DNA of 64,000 nt. Source: Paragordius varius. Lineage: Eukaryota > Nematomorpha. The stretch is from assembly GCA_964247055.1 (NCBI GenBank), contig OZ176056.1:1240001-1304000 (forward strand), in the 5' to 3' direction. Under the pieces are notes generated by a model. The model was not told the DNA's origin and did no database searches. It worked only from the letters and a program-made list of their open reading frames with translations. Made by a program: the position numbers and the translations under genes. Every line of letters starts with the position of its first letter. Positions within the stretch are counted from its first letter, which is position 1. This document shows, one piece after another, positions 45,601 to 58,600 of the stretch.

Positions 45601-47671
45601 ATCAATTCTCAACTCGTTAACAACCAAAACACCGTCTATCTTGTTACTGAATTGGGGCTTCGGTGATGAGTGGATGTACACAATAATACTTTAATCTGTT
45701 TAGTCCTTCATAGTAAACTCAAGTTAGCCAAGTCTTTACAATAAACCGTCCGGCAAAATCTGTTTTCAATCAATTCTCAACTTGTTAACAACTCAAACAC
45801 CATCTATCTTGTTACTGAATTGGGGCTTCGGTGATGAGTGGATGTACACAATAATACTTTAATCTGTTTAGTCCTTTACAGTAAACTCAAGTTAGCCAAG
45901 TCTTACAATAAACCGTCCGGCAATATCTGTTTTCAATCAATTCTCAACTCGTTAACAACCAAAACACCGTCTATCTTGATACTGAATTGGGGCTTCGGTG
46001 ATGAGTGGATGTACACAATAATATTTTAATCTGTTTAGTCCTTTACAGTAGAATCAGGTTAGCCAAATCTTACAATAAACCGTCCGGCAAAATCTGTTTT
46101 CAATCAATTCTCAACTCGTTAACAACCAAAACACCGTCTATCTTGTTACTGAATTGGGGGTTCGGTGATGAGTGGATGTACACAATAATAATCTGTTTAG
46201 TCCTTTACAGTAAACTCAAGTTAGCCAAGTCTTACAATAAACCGTCCGGCAATATCTGTTTTCAATCAATTCTCAACTCGTTAACAACTAAAACACCATC
46301 TATCTTGTTACTGAATCGCGTTGTTCTTTGATAAGTGGATGTACACAATAATACATTAATCTGTTTAGTCTTTTACAGTAAACTCAAGTTAGCCAAATCT
46401 TACAATAAATCGTCCGGCAAAATCTGTTTTCAATTCTCAACTCGTTAACAACTCAAACACCATCTATCTTGTTACTGAATTGGGGCTTCGGTGATGAGTG
46501 GATGCAATAATACTTTAATCTGTTTAGTCCTTTACAGTAGAATCAGGTTAGCCAAATCTTACAATAAACCGTCCGGCAAAATCTGTTTTCAATTAATTCT
46601 CAACTCGTTAACAACTCAAACACCATCTATCTTGTTACTGAATTGGGGCTTCGGTGATGAGTGGATGTACACAATATTACTTTAATCTGTTTAGCCCTTT
46701 ACAGTAAACTAAGGTTAGCCAAATCTTACAATAAACCGTCCGGCAAAATCTGTTTTCAATCAATTCTCAACTCGTTAACAACCAAAACACCGTCTATCTT
46801 GTTACTGAATTGGGGCTTCGGTGATGAGTGGATGTACACAATAATACTTTAATCTGTTTAGTCCTTTACAGTAGAATCAGGTTAGCCAAATCTTACAATA
46901 AACCGTCCGGCAAAATCCGTTTTCAATCAATTCTCAACTCGTTAACAACCAAAATACCGTCTATCTTGTTACTGAATTGGGGCTTCGGTGATGAGTGGAT
47001 GTACACAATAATACTTTAATCTGTTTAGTCCTTTACAGTAAACTCAAGTTAGCCAAGTCTTACAATAAACCGTCCAGCAATATCTGTTTTCAATCAATTC
47101 TCAACTCGTTAACAACTAATACACCATCTATCTTGTTACTGAATCGCGTTGTTCGGTGATAAGTGGATGTACACAATAATACATTAATCTGTTTAGTCCT
47201 TTACAGTAAACTCAAGTTAGCCAAATCTTACAATAAACCGTCCGGCAAAATCTGTTTTCAATTAATTCTCAACTCGTTAACAACTCAAACACCATCTATC
47301 TTGTTACTGAATTGGGGCTTCGGTGATGAGTGGATGTACACAATAATACTTTAATCTGTTTAGTCCTTTACAGTAAACTCAAGTTAGCCAAATCTTACAA
47401 TAAACCGTCCGGCAAAATCTGTTTTCAATCAATTCTCAACTCGTTAATAACCAAAACACCGTCTATCTTGTTACTGAATTGGGGCTTCGGTGATGAGTGG
47501 ATGTACACAATAATACTTTAATCTGTTTAGTCCTTTACAGTAAACTCAAGTTAGCCAAGTCTTTACAATAAACCGTCCGGCAAAATCTTTTTTCAATCAA
47601 TTCTCAACTCGTTAACAACCAAAACACCATCTATCTTGTTACTGAATTGCGGGCTTAGGTGATGAGTGGAT
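39651..47671. repeat. 167/168-bp satellite array, about 48 units (copy 2)
   Basis: Same monomer and edges as the copy 1 array, but about 2 kb longer. From 42,512 to about 44,500 the units follow a four-unit order with a 668-bp period (units at 42,512, 43,180 and 43,848 share the gtagaatcaggtt and aaatccg variants; those at 42,679, 43,347 and 44,015 share gcaatatctg). Larger duplications are also seen: 41,514-42,034 with 45,006-45,526, 44,182-44,862 with 46,005-46,685, and 44,838-45,173 with 46,995-47,330. Several units lack 8 bp (acaataataatctg), which joins two spurious 63-codon frames into one longer frame. Non-coding. Confidence 0.97.
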
Positions 47672-48607
47672 ATAAAAGACTAGTTTTTTATCGATACAAC
47701 AAAAACTAACAGTACCGTATTTTGCTTTTCATATACTCCCAATTTGCCTTTCTCACTCTTATTTTTGTCACATATCTTATTCTCGACTTCTCGAAACAGA
47801 CTACAAATGAATTACAGCCATTTCATTTATTTTGATATCCAATATATTTTAATGTTTTATTAAATAATATATATATAAACCCATAAAAATGGGGTCATAA
47901 CACCTTACAAAATAAAAAATAAATAATTTTAATCGTATATAATATTCAGATATTGTGTGGTTTTTTTATAATATAATTTAGATTATAAAGATCATTTAAT
48001 ACAGACGCAGCGATTCTGTATACTATCTTCAATTTTTTTACCAAATTAAATGTTTTTGGTAAGATTTATTTCAAAAATAAATAAATTTTTAAAAATTAAA
48101 ATTATACAGTAGACAAAACGTTAAAACTAAAACATATAAGTTTTATAGAAGATTACCATATTTCTTAACCAAATGTTATCACCGTTTTGTTTTGCAAAGT
48201 AAGGTATATTGATTTAAGTGATGACACTATCATATTATATACTTAAAAATATTTATTCTAGTTTATTCAGGAATTATCTAGTTTTAAAAGAGTTGGTTAT
48301 CTTTTTAAATTGTCTTTTAATTTTTGAAAATAATTTTTATTGTAAAATCGTAAATAAAAATTTAAATGTGCACCACGGGGGAGGGGGGTAGTTATGTCAA
48401 AAAATACCCAATTATATATATTCTGATAAAAAATGATAAGAATTCTATGTTGCTTTTGTTTTGGGTCTTACCATTAGATTGCGAAAAACGGACGGGTCCT
48501 AAAATGAATGGTTCCTTTAAAATAAATCAAAATGGCAAAATTGCGCGACAAAAATATTGAACACCTATGACATCAAAAAAATTTAATTTAAGAAAAACGT
48601 TTTAAAA

Positions 48608-49176
48608 CAGGGGCTCTTTTTTTATAATTTATATTAAATTTGAGCCCCCTTTCTATTTTGCGGAGGCTCAAAATTATTACCTTTTTTTTATTTTAAATAT
48701 GTAAATAATATTTACCTGATTCTAAATATACTGGCAAAGAATAAAGAGAAAAGTAACTAAAATGAGTGAAGTAGAAATTATCAATCCAGCTAAAAATTTA
48801 ATAATTAATTATCCAAATGATTTGAGTGAATATTTTTTGATTCAAATACTGTCAGTTTCTAATTCTCTAAAGGATAAGATAGCTCAAATTAACAATGCCA
48901 GGCAACTTAGAGCTTATTACCCCAACAGTTTTAGCCAGTTGTGATGAAGTTATAACAGCATTCTTGTTTTTGACTTTACCAGTTACGGTTGCTTCGGCGG
49001 AACGTTCATACTCAAAGTTAAAAATAATTAAAAATTATATTAGATGCACGATGGCTGAAAAAGGGTTAAGCTATTTATTGTTACTAGCAATTGAAGCGGA
49101 GATGGCGGATCAAATGGATAAAAAAGATATAATTAAAAAAATTTGCTTATGCAAAATGGAGAAAACGAAATTTTAA
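48608..49176 (+). pseudogene. hAT transposase C-terminal fragment
   Basis: Two overlapping frames (48762-48944 and 48895-49176) belong to one hAT transposase. The second carries LTLPVTVASAERSYSKLKII, then KNYIRCTMAEKGLSYLLLLA, the conserved hAT dimerisation region near the transposase C-terminus. A frameshift around 48,900-48,940 separates them, and the N-terminal BED finger and catalytic core are missing. CAGGGGCTC at 48,608 looks like a hAT terminal repeat placed directly upstream, suggesting an internally deleted element. The opposite terminus was not found. Absent from copy 1. Confidence 0.75.
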
Positions 49177-49429
49177 AACATGATTTTCTGATTAACATAT
49201 ATTCTGAAAAAGTTATTTAATTATAACCTGGAAAAATGAACGTTAATATTAATGAATTGGCGGTGGTTAGGGAGGGCAGGTTGTTACTAACCATCATATA
49301 TAAAAATACCAGGAACGCAAAACATCAGACTCAGGATGCCAAGTCATGTAAATATTATCGTTTTTAAATAATATTTCTTTATGAATCTAAGTGATGCGTG
49401 GATTTCTGTTATCAAAAATAAACCATTTT

Positions 49430-49605
49430 TCACACGGGGTGGGCCCGAACTGGGGGCCTAATTCAAAAAAAGGGCGAAGCTATTGTCGGCGCATTCATTA
49501 ATGATTTTATTTTTTCGACATTTGGATTTGAATGGGTCCACCGGTTTTCCGGAAACACATTACAAAGCCAGCATTTTCCATTTTTATAAATATATATATA
49601 CTCAC
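49430..49605 (-). mobile_element. Truncated Helitron-like fragment (5' part)
   Basis: Reverse-complement match to the first about 175 bp of the units at 27,624 and 28,679: the aaaaatggaaaatgctggc start, the ttccggaaaaccgg block and the gggcccaccccgtgtgaaaa block. It ends abruptly there, without a 3' hairpin. Copy 2 only. Confidence 0.6.
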
Positions 49606-50091
49606 TACTTGCTTCCTCCCAATATTTATTGCAATATGTAATTAATTATATGGTGGCTGTAATGGTCTTGCGTTTTAACTCTATCAAAAATATTTGACGA
49701 TTTTTTTGAGATGAGCTGACTGCATTCAATTTGAAGGAATCAATTATAAATTAATCCATCCTTTTTGCATTTAAATTCCATAATTAGCGAAACTTAAATA
49801 ACTAATGGCCTAAAAAATTAAAATTAAAATATTACAGGAAAAGTATATATTATACTTATCCTGAAATAATGTGAAAAAAGATGTTTTTTGCTTCAAATTA
49901 TACATTTATTCATTCTAAAAAACTTATATTGTTGCTTAAATACTTGTATTTGGCATGGATTTACAAATCCCTTAATAATTAAAAATGTTCACAAAGTATT
50001 ATTGCAAAATATTTTTAAATCTTAAACGCAATTCAACTTTGTTTTGCTGTTATAACTGAATGTTTGTTAACTTGTTTATATATTACAGTGT

Positions 50092-50193
50092 AGTTGGAGC
50101 GTACCTTGTACTATGGATATCTGACCTTATAAAATGTTTTTTTAACGTGAATATCCAAATATTATTTTAAAAAGTATTTTATTTAATATTCCG
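50092..50193 (+). promoter_or_regulatory. Conserved promoter of the micro-exon gene, copy 2
   Basis: TATAAAA at 50,128-50,134, 60 bases before the ATG, in a block nearly identical to 16,340-16,442 while neighbouring sequence differs much more. Confidence 0.6.
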
Positions 50194-53100
50194 ATGATGA
50201 ATGCTATTATGCGAACATTAATTTATAGTTTTATAGCATGTATTCTACTAACTCAAACTACAGGTAATTTGGGCCAATTTGTGGTTTTAGGAAATTTTTT
50301 TGACTGCTTTAAATAGTAAATTATGTCAATTATTAATTTTAAAAATAATTTACACATTCTTTAGATTTTCACAGTAATAGAAACAGTCAGTCACCTATTA
50401 GATACCTTTAACAATAAGACGTCTCTACTTCATATCCGACCAATAACATTTTTAGACTTTAGCTATGAATTTTGAGTTTCTATAAATTGCCAACAATATA
50501 TAAATTTAATATATTATAATACTAAATAAATATAACAAAATCGATTATGTTAAATCAATATTTATATAATACGCCATTATCAGTATTATGACATGACATT
50601 ATGTGATAAATCGCATTCGTAGTATAGCATTTTTAAAGTCGGTTTAAAACTTCAATGAAATGATTAAAAAGAGAAGTGTTTAACATTAGTAACTAACATA
50701 TAATTAGGTATTTGGTAGAAAACTTATATTATAAATAACTTATTTGAGTAAACGAAAAAACATAAACATTTTATCATTGATTAATAGTCATTATATAAAA
50801 TTTATATTAAATGGAAAAAATTTGAAATTATATTTGTTTATTAATTTGCAATATTAACAGTGATTTGATTAGTTCACACCTCTTTACCTTGAGGACAAGT
50901 ATTCGAAAAGCTCTTAAAAATACATTATGAGTCAACTTATTTATTGATTCGTATATTTCTCAATGCTATGGCATTGTTTTTTCGGATATAATAATAATAT
51001 TCAAATTTTATTTAAAAATATATGTAATTTAAGATATTCAAAAACAAAATTTTTTTAGAGTTATACATGATGCTTGGGTGAATTTAAATTTTTGTATTTC
51101 AAAGCCAATCGACCGGTTTTATATATTGATCCGTGCTATACGAATTTTAATAAATTTTTTATAAAACTATATAGCATATCGTAAACAAATTGTATTCGGT
51201 AAAGATATATATACACTTACATATTTTTATGTTTTTTTAATTATGATTTATTAAATTACTTCAGAATATTAATATTTATGATTAACTAATATAAACAAAA
51301 TTTTTTTTATAAAAAAAAGATATATTAGCAAAAGTCAATTGATATTTTTTACATATAGTTAACATTTTATTGTAAATTAGTTATTGAGATCAAAGATGAC
51401 AATTATTCACCTAATACTAATCAATCCAGGACGGACATTGAACAAAGTATACATAAATGCTTTTCTCGAAAAAAACTCTAAATATGCATTGCATTGGTTG
51501 TAGAATTATTTTTAAAATTGGTTCCAAATAAACAATTTTCTGTTTTGGCTGTTCCACAATGAAAAAAAAACTTTTATAGTTTCATTTTAAATGCCATTTC
51601 GCTTTTGATTTTAGTGTCTATGATACACTTGGTGTTTAAAGTCATTGTAAAATCTTGATTTCATATTTTTTAAAACCATTTTTGTAAAGAACCGGACATC
51701 GTATGATTCTAAATCATACATTATAAGAGATTTTTAAAAAGGAAAATGTGAGTTTTTAAACTGTTTATTACCGCGGTTTCCATTACAAAAACAATGCCGT
51801 TTCTATCTATAATAATTTATATATAAATTTATATATTAATTATTAGGAATTTCAGAAAATATTCAAGTTATAATTAAATATTATCCCTTTTTTGTTAGCA
51901 TAATTATATATATTAAGCAATCATTATTTATCTAATTCAAATTTTTGAATTTGCAGAATCTCACTAAAATACCCAACGTGTCGGTTACTGAATTTGCAAT
52001 AAGTAATATATTTTGGAATCAAATATATAATCTTTATATACCATTTACAATTCTAATTCACCCTCGAACAATTTAAATTCACCCTAAAATTAATTAAATG
52101 TTTTTCAAGATTAAACCTTATATTTTTATGTTTTGAAAGAATAAACATTTATTTAAAATTGAAATAATACTGAAAAGTAATAAACTAAGCTAATAAGATA
52201 TATTTCATATTAATAAGGAGTTATATTAGCCCGAAAACACCTAAATTATTTTTAGGGTGATTCTAATTGGTCAGGGGTGAATTTGAATTGTAAATGGTAT
52301 ATGCAATATTTTCATTTGGTTTAAAGTAGAGGTGTCCAACACTTCCGTGATAATTGGTGCGGCACGGGGAAAATTTGGAAATATATTTTTAAAAAATATG
52401 CCTATGAATATAAAATTAATATTTCTTAAAATATTTTCTGTATTATTTTATCCGATAGGCAATAAACTAGAAATTGATGTATATTGTTGGAATTTTTATT
52501 TTTTTATGTTTGAATAATAATATATACCATTTATAATTCAAATTTCCCCTCTCACTCAAATTCACCCTAACAATTCAAATTCACCCTAATTAATTATGTT
52601 TTTTCGGGATAATATAATTCATTAATAAGGAATATATTCTTATGGCATACATTAATTTATTATTTTTTCAGCATTATATTAATTTTAAACGGAAGATATT
52701 TTTAAAATAATATAAAAAGGTAATTTTTAATTTTAAAACATAATTTATTTTAGGTTGAATTTAAACTGTAAATGCTATATTTAGCTTATATATACTTCAA
52801 ATGCGGCCCGCCGATTTTTTGATTCAAAAATCCCCGAATCTATTTTATGTTCTTGTTTTAAAGGTTAAAATTAAATATTTAATATGATACTAACTTATTT
52901 TAAGTGATACACTGATTAATTAGAGCTCCATATTAGATAAATATTGGTTTGACCGATTAAAAATAACGGTTTTAATGTTTATAAATGCAATTCCCGCTTT
53001 AATAATATGAACATATAAATGCGGCTTAAAAAGTAAAAATTCAATTTTTACCAAATATATTACTAAAAATACTTATTTGGTCAAATTATGCTTACCATAG

Positions 53101-55558
53101 TCAAATTTTTATTTCTATTAGCCATATCATATAGTTGTTTAAGTATTGACTGGTTATTTTTAATACTTACAAGCGCGATGTAACCGTCAGTCTCAATAAG
53201 GAAATATTGTATCATCTGTTTTATTTTTTCAGATTCAAATGAAACTCAGTTGATGGATAAATATTATTATGAACAGTTCTCGTAATTTTAAAACTTAATT
53301 ATCTTCTGTATACTAATATTTACAGTAAATTTAAATTATACAGACAAAACGTAAAAATATAAATACAAATATCATTTTAACACGGCTATAGTTTTTGAAA
53401 CTTCATTATTATAATTATAACTCATTGTTTCAAACTGCAAAGTATAAAATAGAGATGTATATTGGTAACACAATTTATATATACTACAAATGTAAATAAT
53501 AGTTTATTCAGTAAAAAATTATGACAAAACATATAATTGCTTTTGAAAAAGATATTTGTCCTTATGTTTTCAGCTTTTGTCTTAGAATTCCGATTTTTAC
53601 TGTACAATATAATTAAGGCTTTACAAAAAATTTTAATCATTCTTTTTTAGGCAGGACCAGGAGAAACAAGTAAAAGCGTGTGGGTTTTATTCTATCCAAA
53701 TTTTAAGTTAAACATGTTTTAAAACATAGATAATTAAGAATACATATAAATTTTTATTATATGAATTTTAACACGTCGATTCAAATTGGTGTATCTAAAT
53801 ACCCCAGACTTAATTTGAGTTAGGATTTTTAAAAAATTACTGAAGGAAACGGTCCAAATTGAAATTTATGCTTCTATCCTAATAAAAATTATATAAATAT
53901 GCCAAAATATATAAATAAAATTTGTTCTGAAAAAAAAGTTCCACATCAAATTACTTCGACGCCATATTTTACAGAATTTTTGCAAAATATCGTCTTCATT
54001 CATTTTTAAGGGTAAAACTAAAGCGATTTTTTTATTTAAATTGCATCTAACATTGATAGAAATAGAAAAAACGTTTCTTTTGTATTATATTTCAATTTTA
54101 ATTGCACACATGTCACGTTGACTAAATTTTTACCTTTCAGTTTTAGCTTAAAATAAGTAATATCAAGTATATTTGAATGAAATTTTTAATATATTTCGGT
54201 TTATTAATGTTATATATGTACAAAATTTTGCCATATTTTCGATTCTTTCCATTTTTTTTAAGAATTAAATTTTAAAAAGGTCTGGGGTATTTAACTACCC
54301 CAATTTGAATCAAAAAACTAAAATGAATGTCTTGTAACCAAGTGTTAATGGTTGCTTATTTCACACTATAGTAGGGCAATTTGCAATATAGTAGTGTATG
54401 GAAAAAACAACAAAATCTAAAATAAACAATTTATTCCTTTCTTTTTTCCAGACACGGCTGTGTTGTATATTGCCCAACTATAGTGTGAAATAAGCAACTA
54501 TTAAAATGCTTACTGTATATTAACTGCCTTTGCTCAATTGTATATATCTTATTTTTTCAATAATTAATTGCCTCATTTTTTAGTCTAAGGGTTTATTTAG
54601 GTTACAATAAAAATTTAAATTATTTTTATAAAATGTTAACCAACGATCTTATAAATATTAAAATTTTGTTGATATAATTGGAAAAATTGACTTATTGGGC
54701 AGTATTTTAAAGCTCATTGTCAGGATTGAAATAAAGAGCGCCCATTTGAAATAAAAAAGCTTAACAATAATAATTACGAATAAAAAATAAACTTTGCCTT
54801 CACCGATTCGGAATACAAAGTCGAATCATTTTTATAATGTGTTGTTAAAATGGTTAAAGATTTTAATATGTAGTTTTTTAACAATAATTGTGAATTTTAT
54901 TCATTTTTAATTTAGCTGCGAATATAAAGAAAGACCCTAATAAAACGGTATATATATTTAAAAAAATGCATTAATAATCAAAATTTAATTTGCTTACTTT
55001 TATAATATTTAAAATTCTATACTGATAATTTTCCGTCCTTAGAATTTTAGTAGTATAAAATTTTGAATGTTATATCAACACGGTTAAAATAAATTCTCAT
55101 TGATATGAAATTTACATTAAATAAAACTTTATAGTAATATTAAAATTCTTAGAAGATATATGAAAGGCCGAACAAAACAAGCCCAATTTACCAAGGTCGG
55201 ACTCAAGTATGAAAATATATTTGTAATATAAAAAGGATTCTGCCATTGATAGAAAAAAACTTTCAGCTGCTTTTCCTGGTATCCTATTTTTACTCATATT
55301 TCTATTTTATATTTTTAAAATGGGACAGTTTGGACAAATAATTAGACCTAATGTCATTTATTGTCAATTTTAAGGATTTTATTTAAGGATTTAATCAATA
55401 AAAATAAAAACAGTACAATAACATTTTAAGATATAATAAAATTAGTTACTTTAATTTACTCACAATTAACAAACCAATAATTAGATAAGATGGGTAAAAA
55501 ATAGGGGTAACTAATACATATGGCTTTATGAGCCGCATTTTCGACTTAATACCAATAG

Positions 55559-55606
<48 letters not shown>

Positions 55607-58600
55607 TAATTATTCACCAATTTAGCAAAATTCCAGAGAATTTGAATGAATAAAATAAGTGGGCATATTTTTGCCATTCGTTATATTTCATATTTAATCT
55701 CTAATTGACAATTCACAAATTTTTGACTGCGTGTAGGATACTTCTGATTAAACCATATTAAGGATTATATCATTTTTAAGCTTGTAAAAAAATAATTATA
55801 CCAGTTATTTAAAATTTTTTGTGTATAAATATCGAAGAGTTTTGTCTTCAAAATTTATTTACTAATTAAATTTAATCATGGATATAAATTAGTTGTTGCA
55901 TCGATCGGAATAGGTAAATGTCTTATAAATATATTTGCATTATAAATATTTAAGGTGCTGTAGCTCCACAAGGTATTTCTTTATAATTGCTTTATATTAA
56001 ACATAATATTTAGTAATTTTAACCGTTAAAATTAATAAAAATATAGAAATTATTAAAACTAAATTATATTTTATCCAATCCAATATTTGATAAATTATTT
56101 ATATTTTTTTGGTGAGTTATTTTATTGTAAATTGATTTATGATTTTTAGAATTACTTTAAATTTGTTTTTATATTATGGACAAAAAATTTTTTTAATTAT
56201 TCTTACATATTTCAAGATAGTTATTATTAATGGTTAAAATGAGGATTTATTAGGCTCAGCAACGTGTAATTCTTTTGTTTAAAATTTACCAATTTAAAAA
56301 AAATTCACACTAAAAATATTTTTTTATTAAGTTATATTATTTAATATTTTTAGTGGCAGGTAAACATTAATGATTTAATTTATATTACAATTTTCATATT
56401 ACTGAAAAAGTTCAGGACAACCGCAACCGCAATTTAATACAGAATTTATTATATATTCGATTTAATTTTTTAGTATTTATATATGGTAAAATAAATAAAC
56501 CTTAATCATACAAACAAAACGGAAAAACTCAAAGAAAGATTTCTTTCCACAAAAGACAACTCTTTAAAATCTTGACTTTTTATAAAATTAACTTATCCTT
56601 TTGTGGTTTCGCAAATGGTAAATAGAGATTCAATAAAAACATGAAATTAAATTTTGGTAAATCAAGGCAAAACAATGTTTGACTTTTTTGAGAAATCTTA
56701 GTACGTTTTGTCCGTATAGTTTCACAAAGCAGTCTTTAATAAAGAATATGTTTTGATTCAAAAAGGTTAACTGATATGACCTTTTTAAGATATGAATTTA
56801 TAATATTAGCCTGTATGAATATATCTAGTGTATATATTTGATCCTAACTACCTATATTAATTAAAAGTATTGGCTAGAATCTTTTATTTTATGAAGTAAA
56901 AATATATAAATAATGTTTTAATCCAGTCATTACTTATCTTTTTGAGTCGCATTTAAAATTGCTTCATTTCAACTTGTATGTATATACAGTAAAATTGATA
57001 TTATACGGACAAAAAAAAATATAATGACAATATTATTTTAAAAAATCCAACCATATTTTTTAACCTATAAATTTATCCTATAAATATCGCAATAAAATAC
57101 ATAATTAAATTATGTTTCCAATATACATCTCTATTACATACTTTACAGTTTAAAACAATGAACTATGCAGTAATAACTGAAAATATACGGATAAAATATA
57201 AAAATATAAAGATAAATATTTTTTTAAAAACAACCATACTTTTTTAAATCTAAATTTTGCCATATAAATTATTTACTTTACAAAATATAAAATGTGTGAT
57301 TGATTGTGTTTTAAAAATCTAAAATTTAAAAAAGTGGCGGTCTTTTAGAAAAAATATTTGTTTTTATTTTTAGGCTTTGTCCGTATAATTTCAATTTTTA
57401 CTATATTTAAATAAATTAGGATTTAAAAAATATGGTTGTCTTTTGGAAAGATAATATTTGGCTTTATATTATTACAAATTGTCCGTATAATTTCAATTTT
57501 TACTGTATATCAACCGACAACATAACCAATAAATATAGAAAAAAACAGATTTATTTGTACGAACTGTATAATATCAACAATATATCTTTACTATTTTTGA
57601 AGTTTTAAAAAATGATAACATTTTAATTGATTATATTGCTATTAGCTCTCTGACTTAACAACTAGTCAAAACTATAATTTAAAGCCAACATAGGAAAAAT
57701 ATGATTATTTTTTAGCGCGTTACTATAGTTTGCTGTGGAGGCCATTTAAGGCGGGACGAATGTATAAGGACTCTGATTTTTTCACAAAATAATTTTAGCA
57801 CATTTTTTTTCTAACACGAAATTGGAAAGTTAATTGATAAAATATATAAAATTTTAATATAATTTGAATTACGAGTAGAGTTTGGATAAGTTATTCACCT
57901 AATATAAACATAAAAACATAAATTTTAGCCTTGTGATTTAATTTTTATATGAATTTGCAATTTAGTATTTTAATTAAATTTTTATAACTAATTGCTTTGT
58001 TAAATAAACGGTCACTTCAAAGATAATTTTTAATATTTTTAAATTATATAAAAATGTAATTTATAATACATATTTTTAAAAATGTAGCCACTGTCCTCAC
58101 AGGTAAAACTCAAATATTTTATAAATACAAATATTCTAGATGGAGGTATATTTGATCAAAAAATTATATGTTATATAAAAATTGATTATCAAACTAACCA
58201 TACATTATAATATATTTTGTTTTATATTGGTTTATCTCTAATTTTGGAATAGTTGAAATCACTGAAGCAGCTAAATTGGTTGAAACAATTGCGAATACTG
58301 GTAATATATATAAATATAATTCAATATTTTTTTATATAAAAAAAACTTTTTTTTGTAACTGTTTTTTCAATATTACAATAAGTAATTAAACACACTGCAA
58401 ATTATATAAAAAATTTTAATTGAAATATTTGCTTCGCTAAACTATTTCAAACCACTTAAAATCTATTTTGGAAATTTTTATGCATTGAATAAAAAAAAAT
58501 CTAAAAATCTAGAAAATGGAGGCGAATTGGCTCAATTAGAACCAGGTAATGACAAGTTAGTTTTAATTTTTGGGTGACAAAGTAATTATCAGTTCTAATT

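Larger units (their letters stand above)
47672..50091. other. Spacer upstream of micro-exon gene, copy 2
   Basis: Collinear with copy 1 up to about 48,607 and again from about 49,637. Between these lie the hAT fragment (48,608-49,176) and a Helitron fragment (49,430-49,605), which replace about 0.8 kb of different copy 1 sequence. A decayed family B element lies at 48,107-48,342. Confidence 0.55.

Noticed and set aside
41179..47521. Same frames, some 108-117 codons, in the second array
   Set aside because: The longer ones arise only from an 8-bp deletion that keeps two units in frame; still satellite DNA.
8060..47671. CRISPR-like arrays
   Set aside because: Units are contiguous with no unique spacers, units are 167 bp and the genome is eukaryotic.
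55112..55297. Minus-strand 61-codon frame MSKNRIPGKAAESF...
   Set aside because: Overlaps the plus-strand exon 55153-55195 and is not kept open in copy 1.
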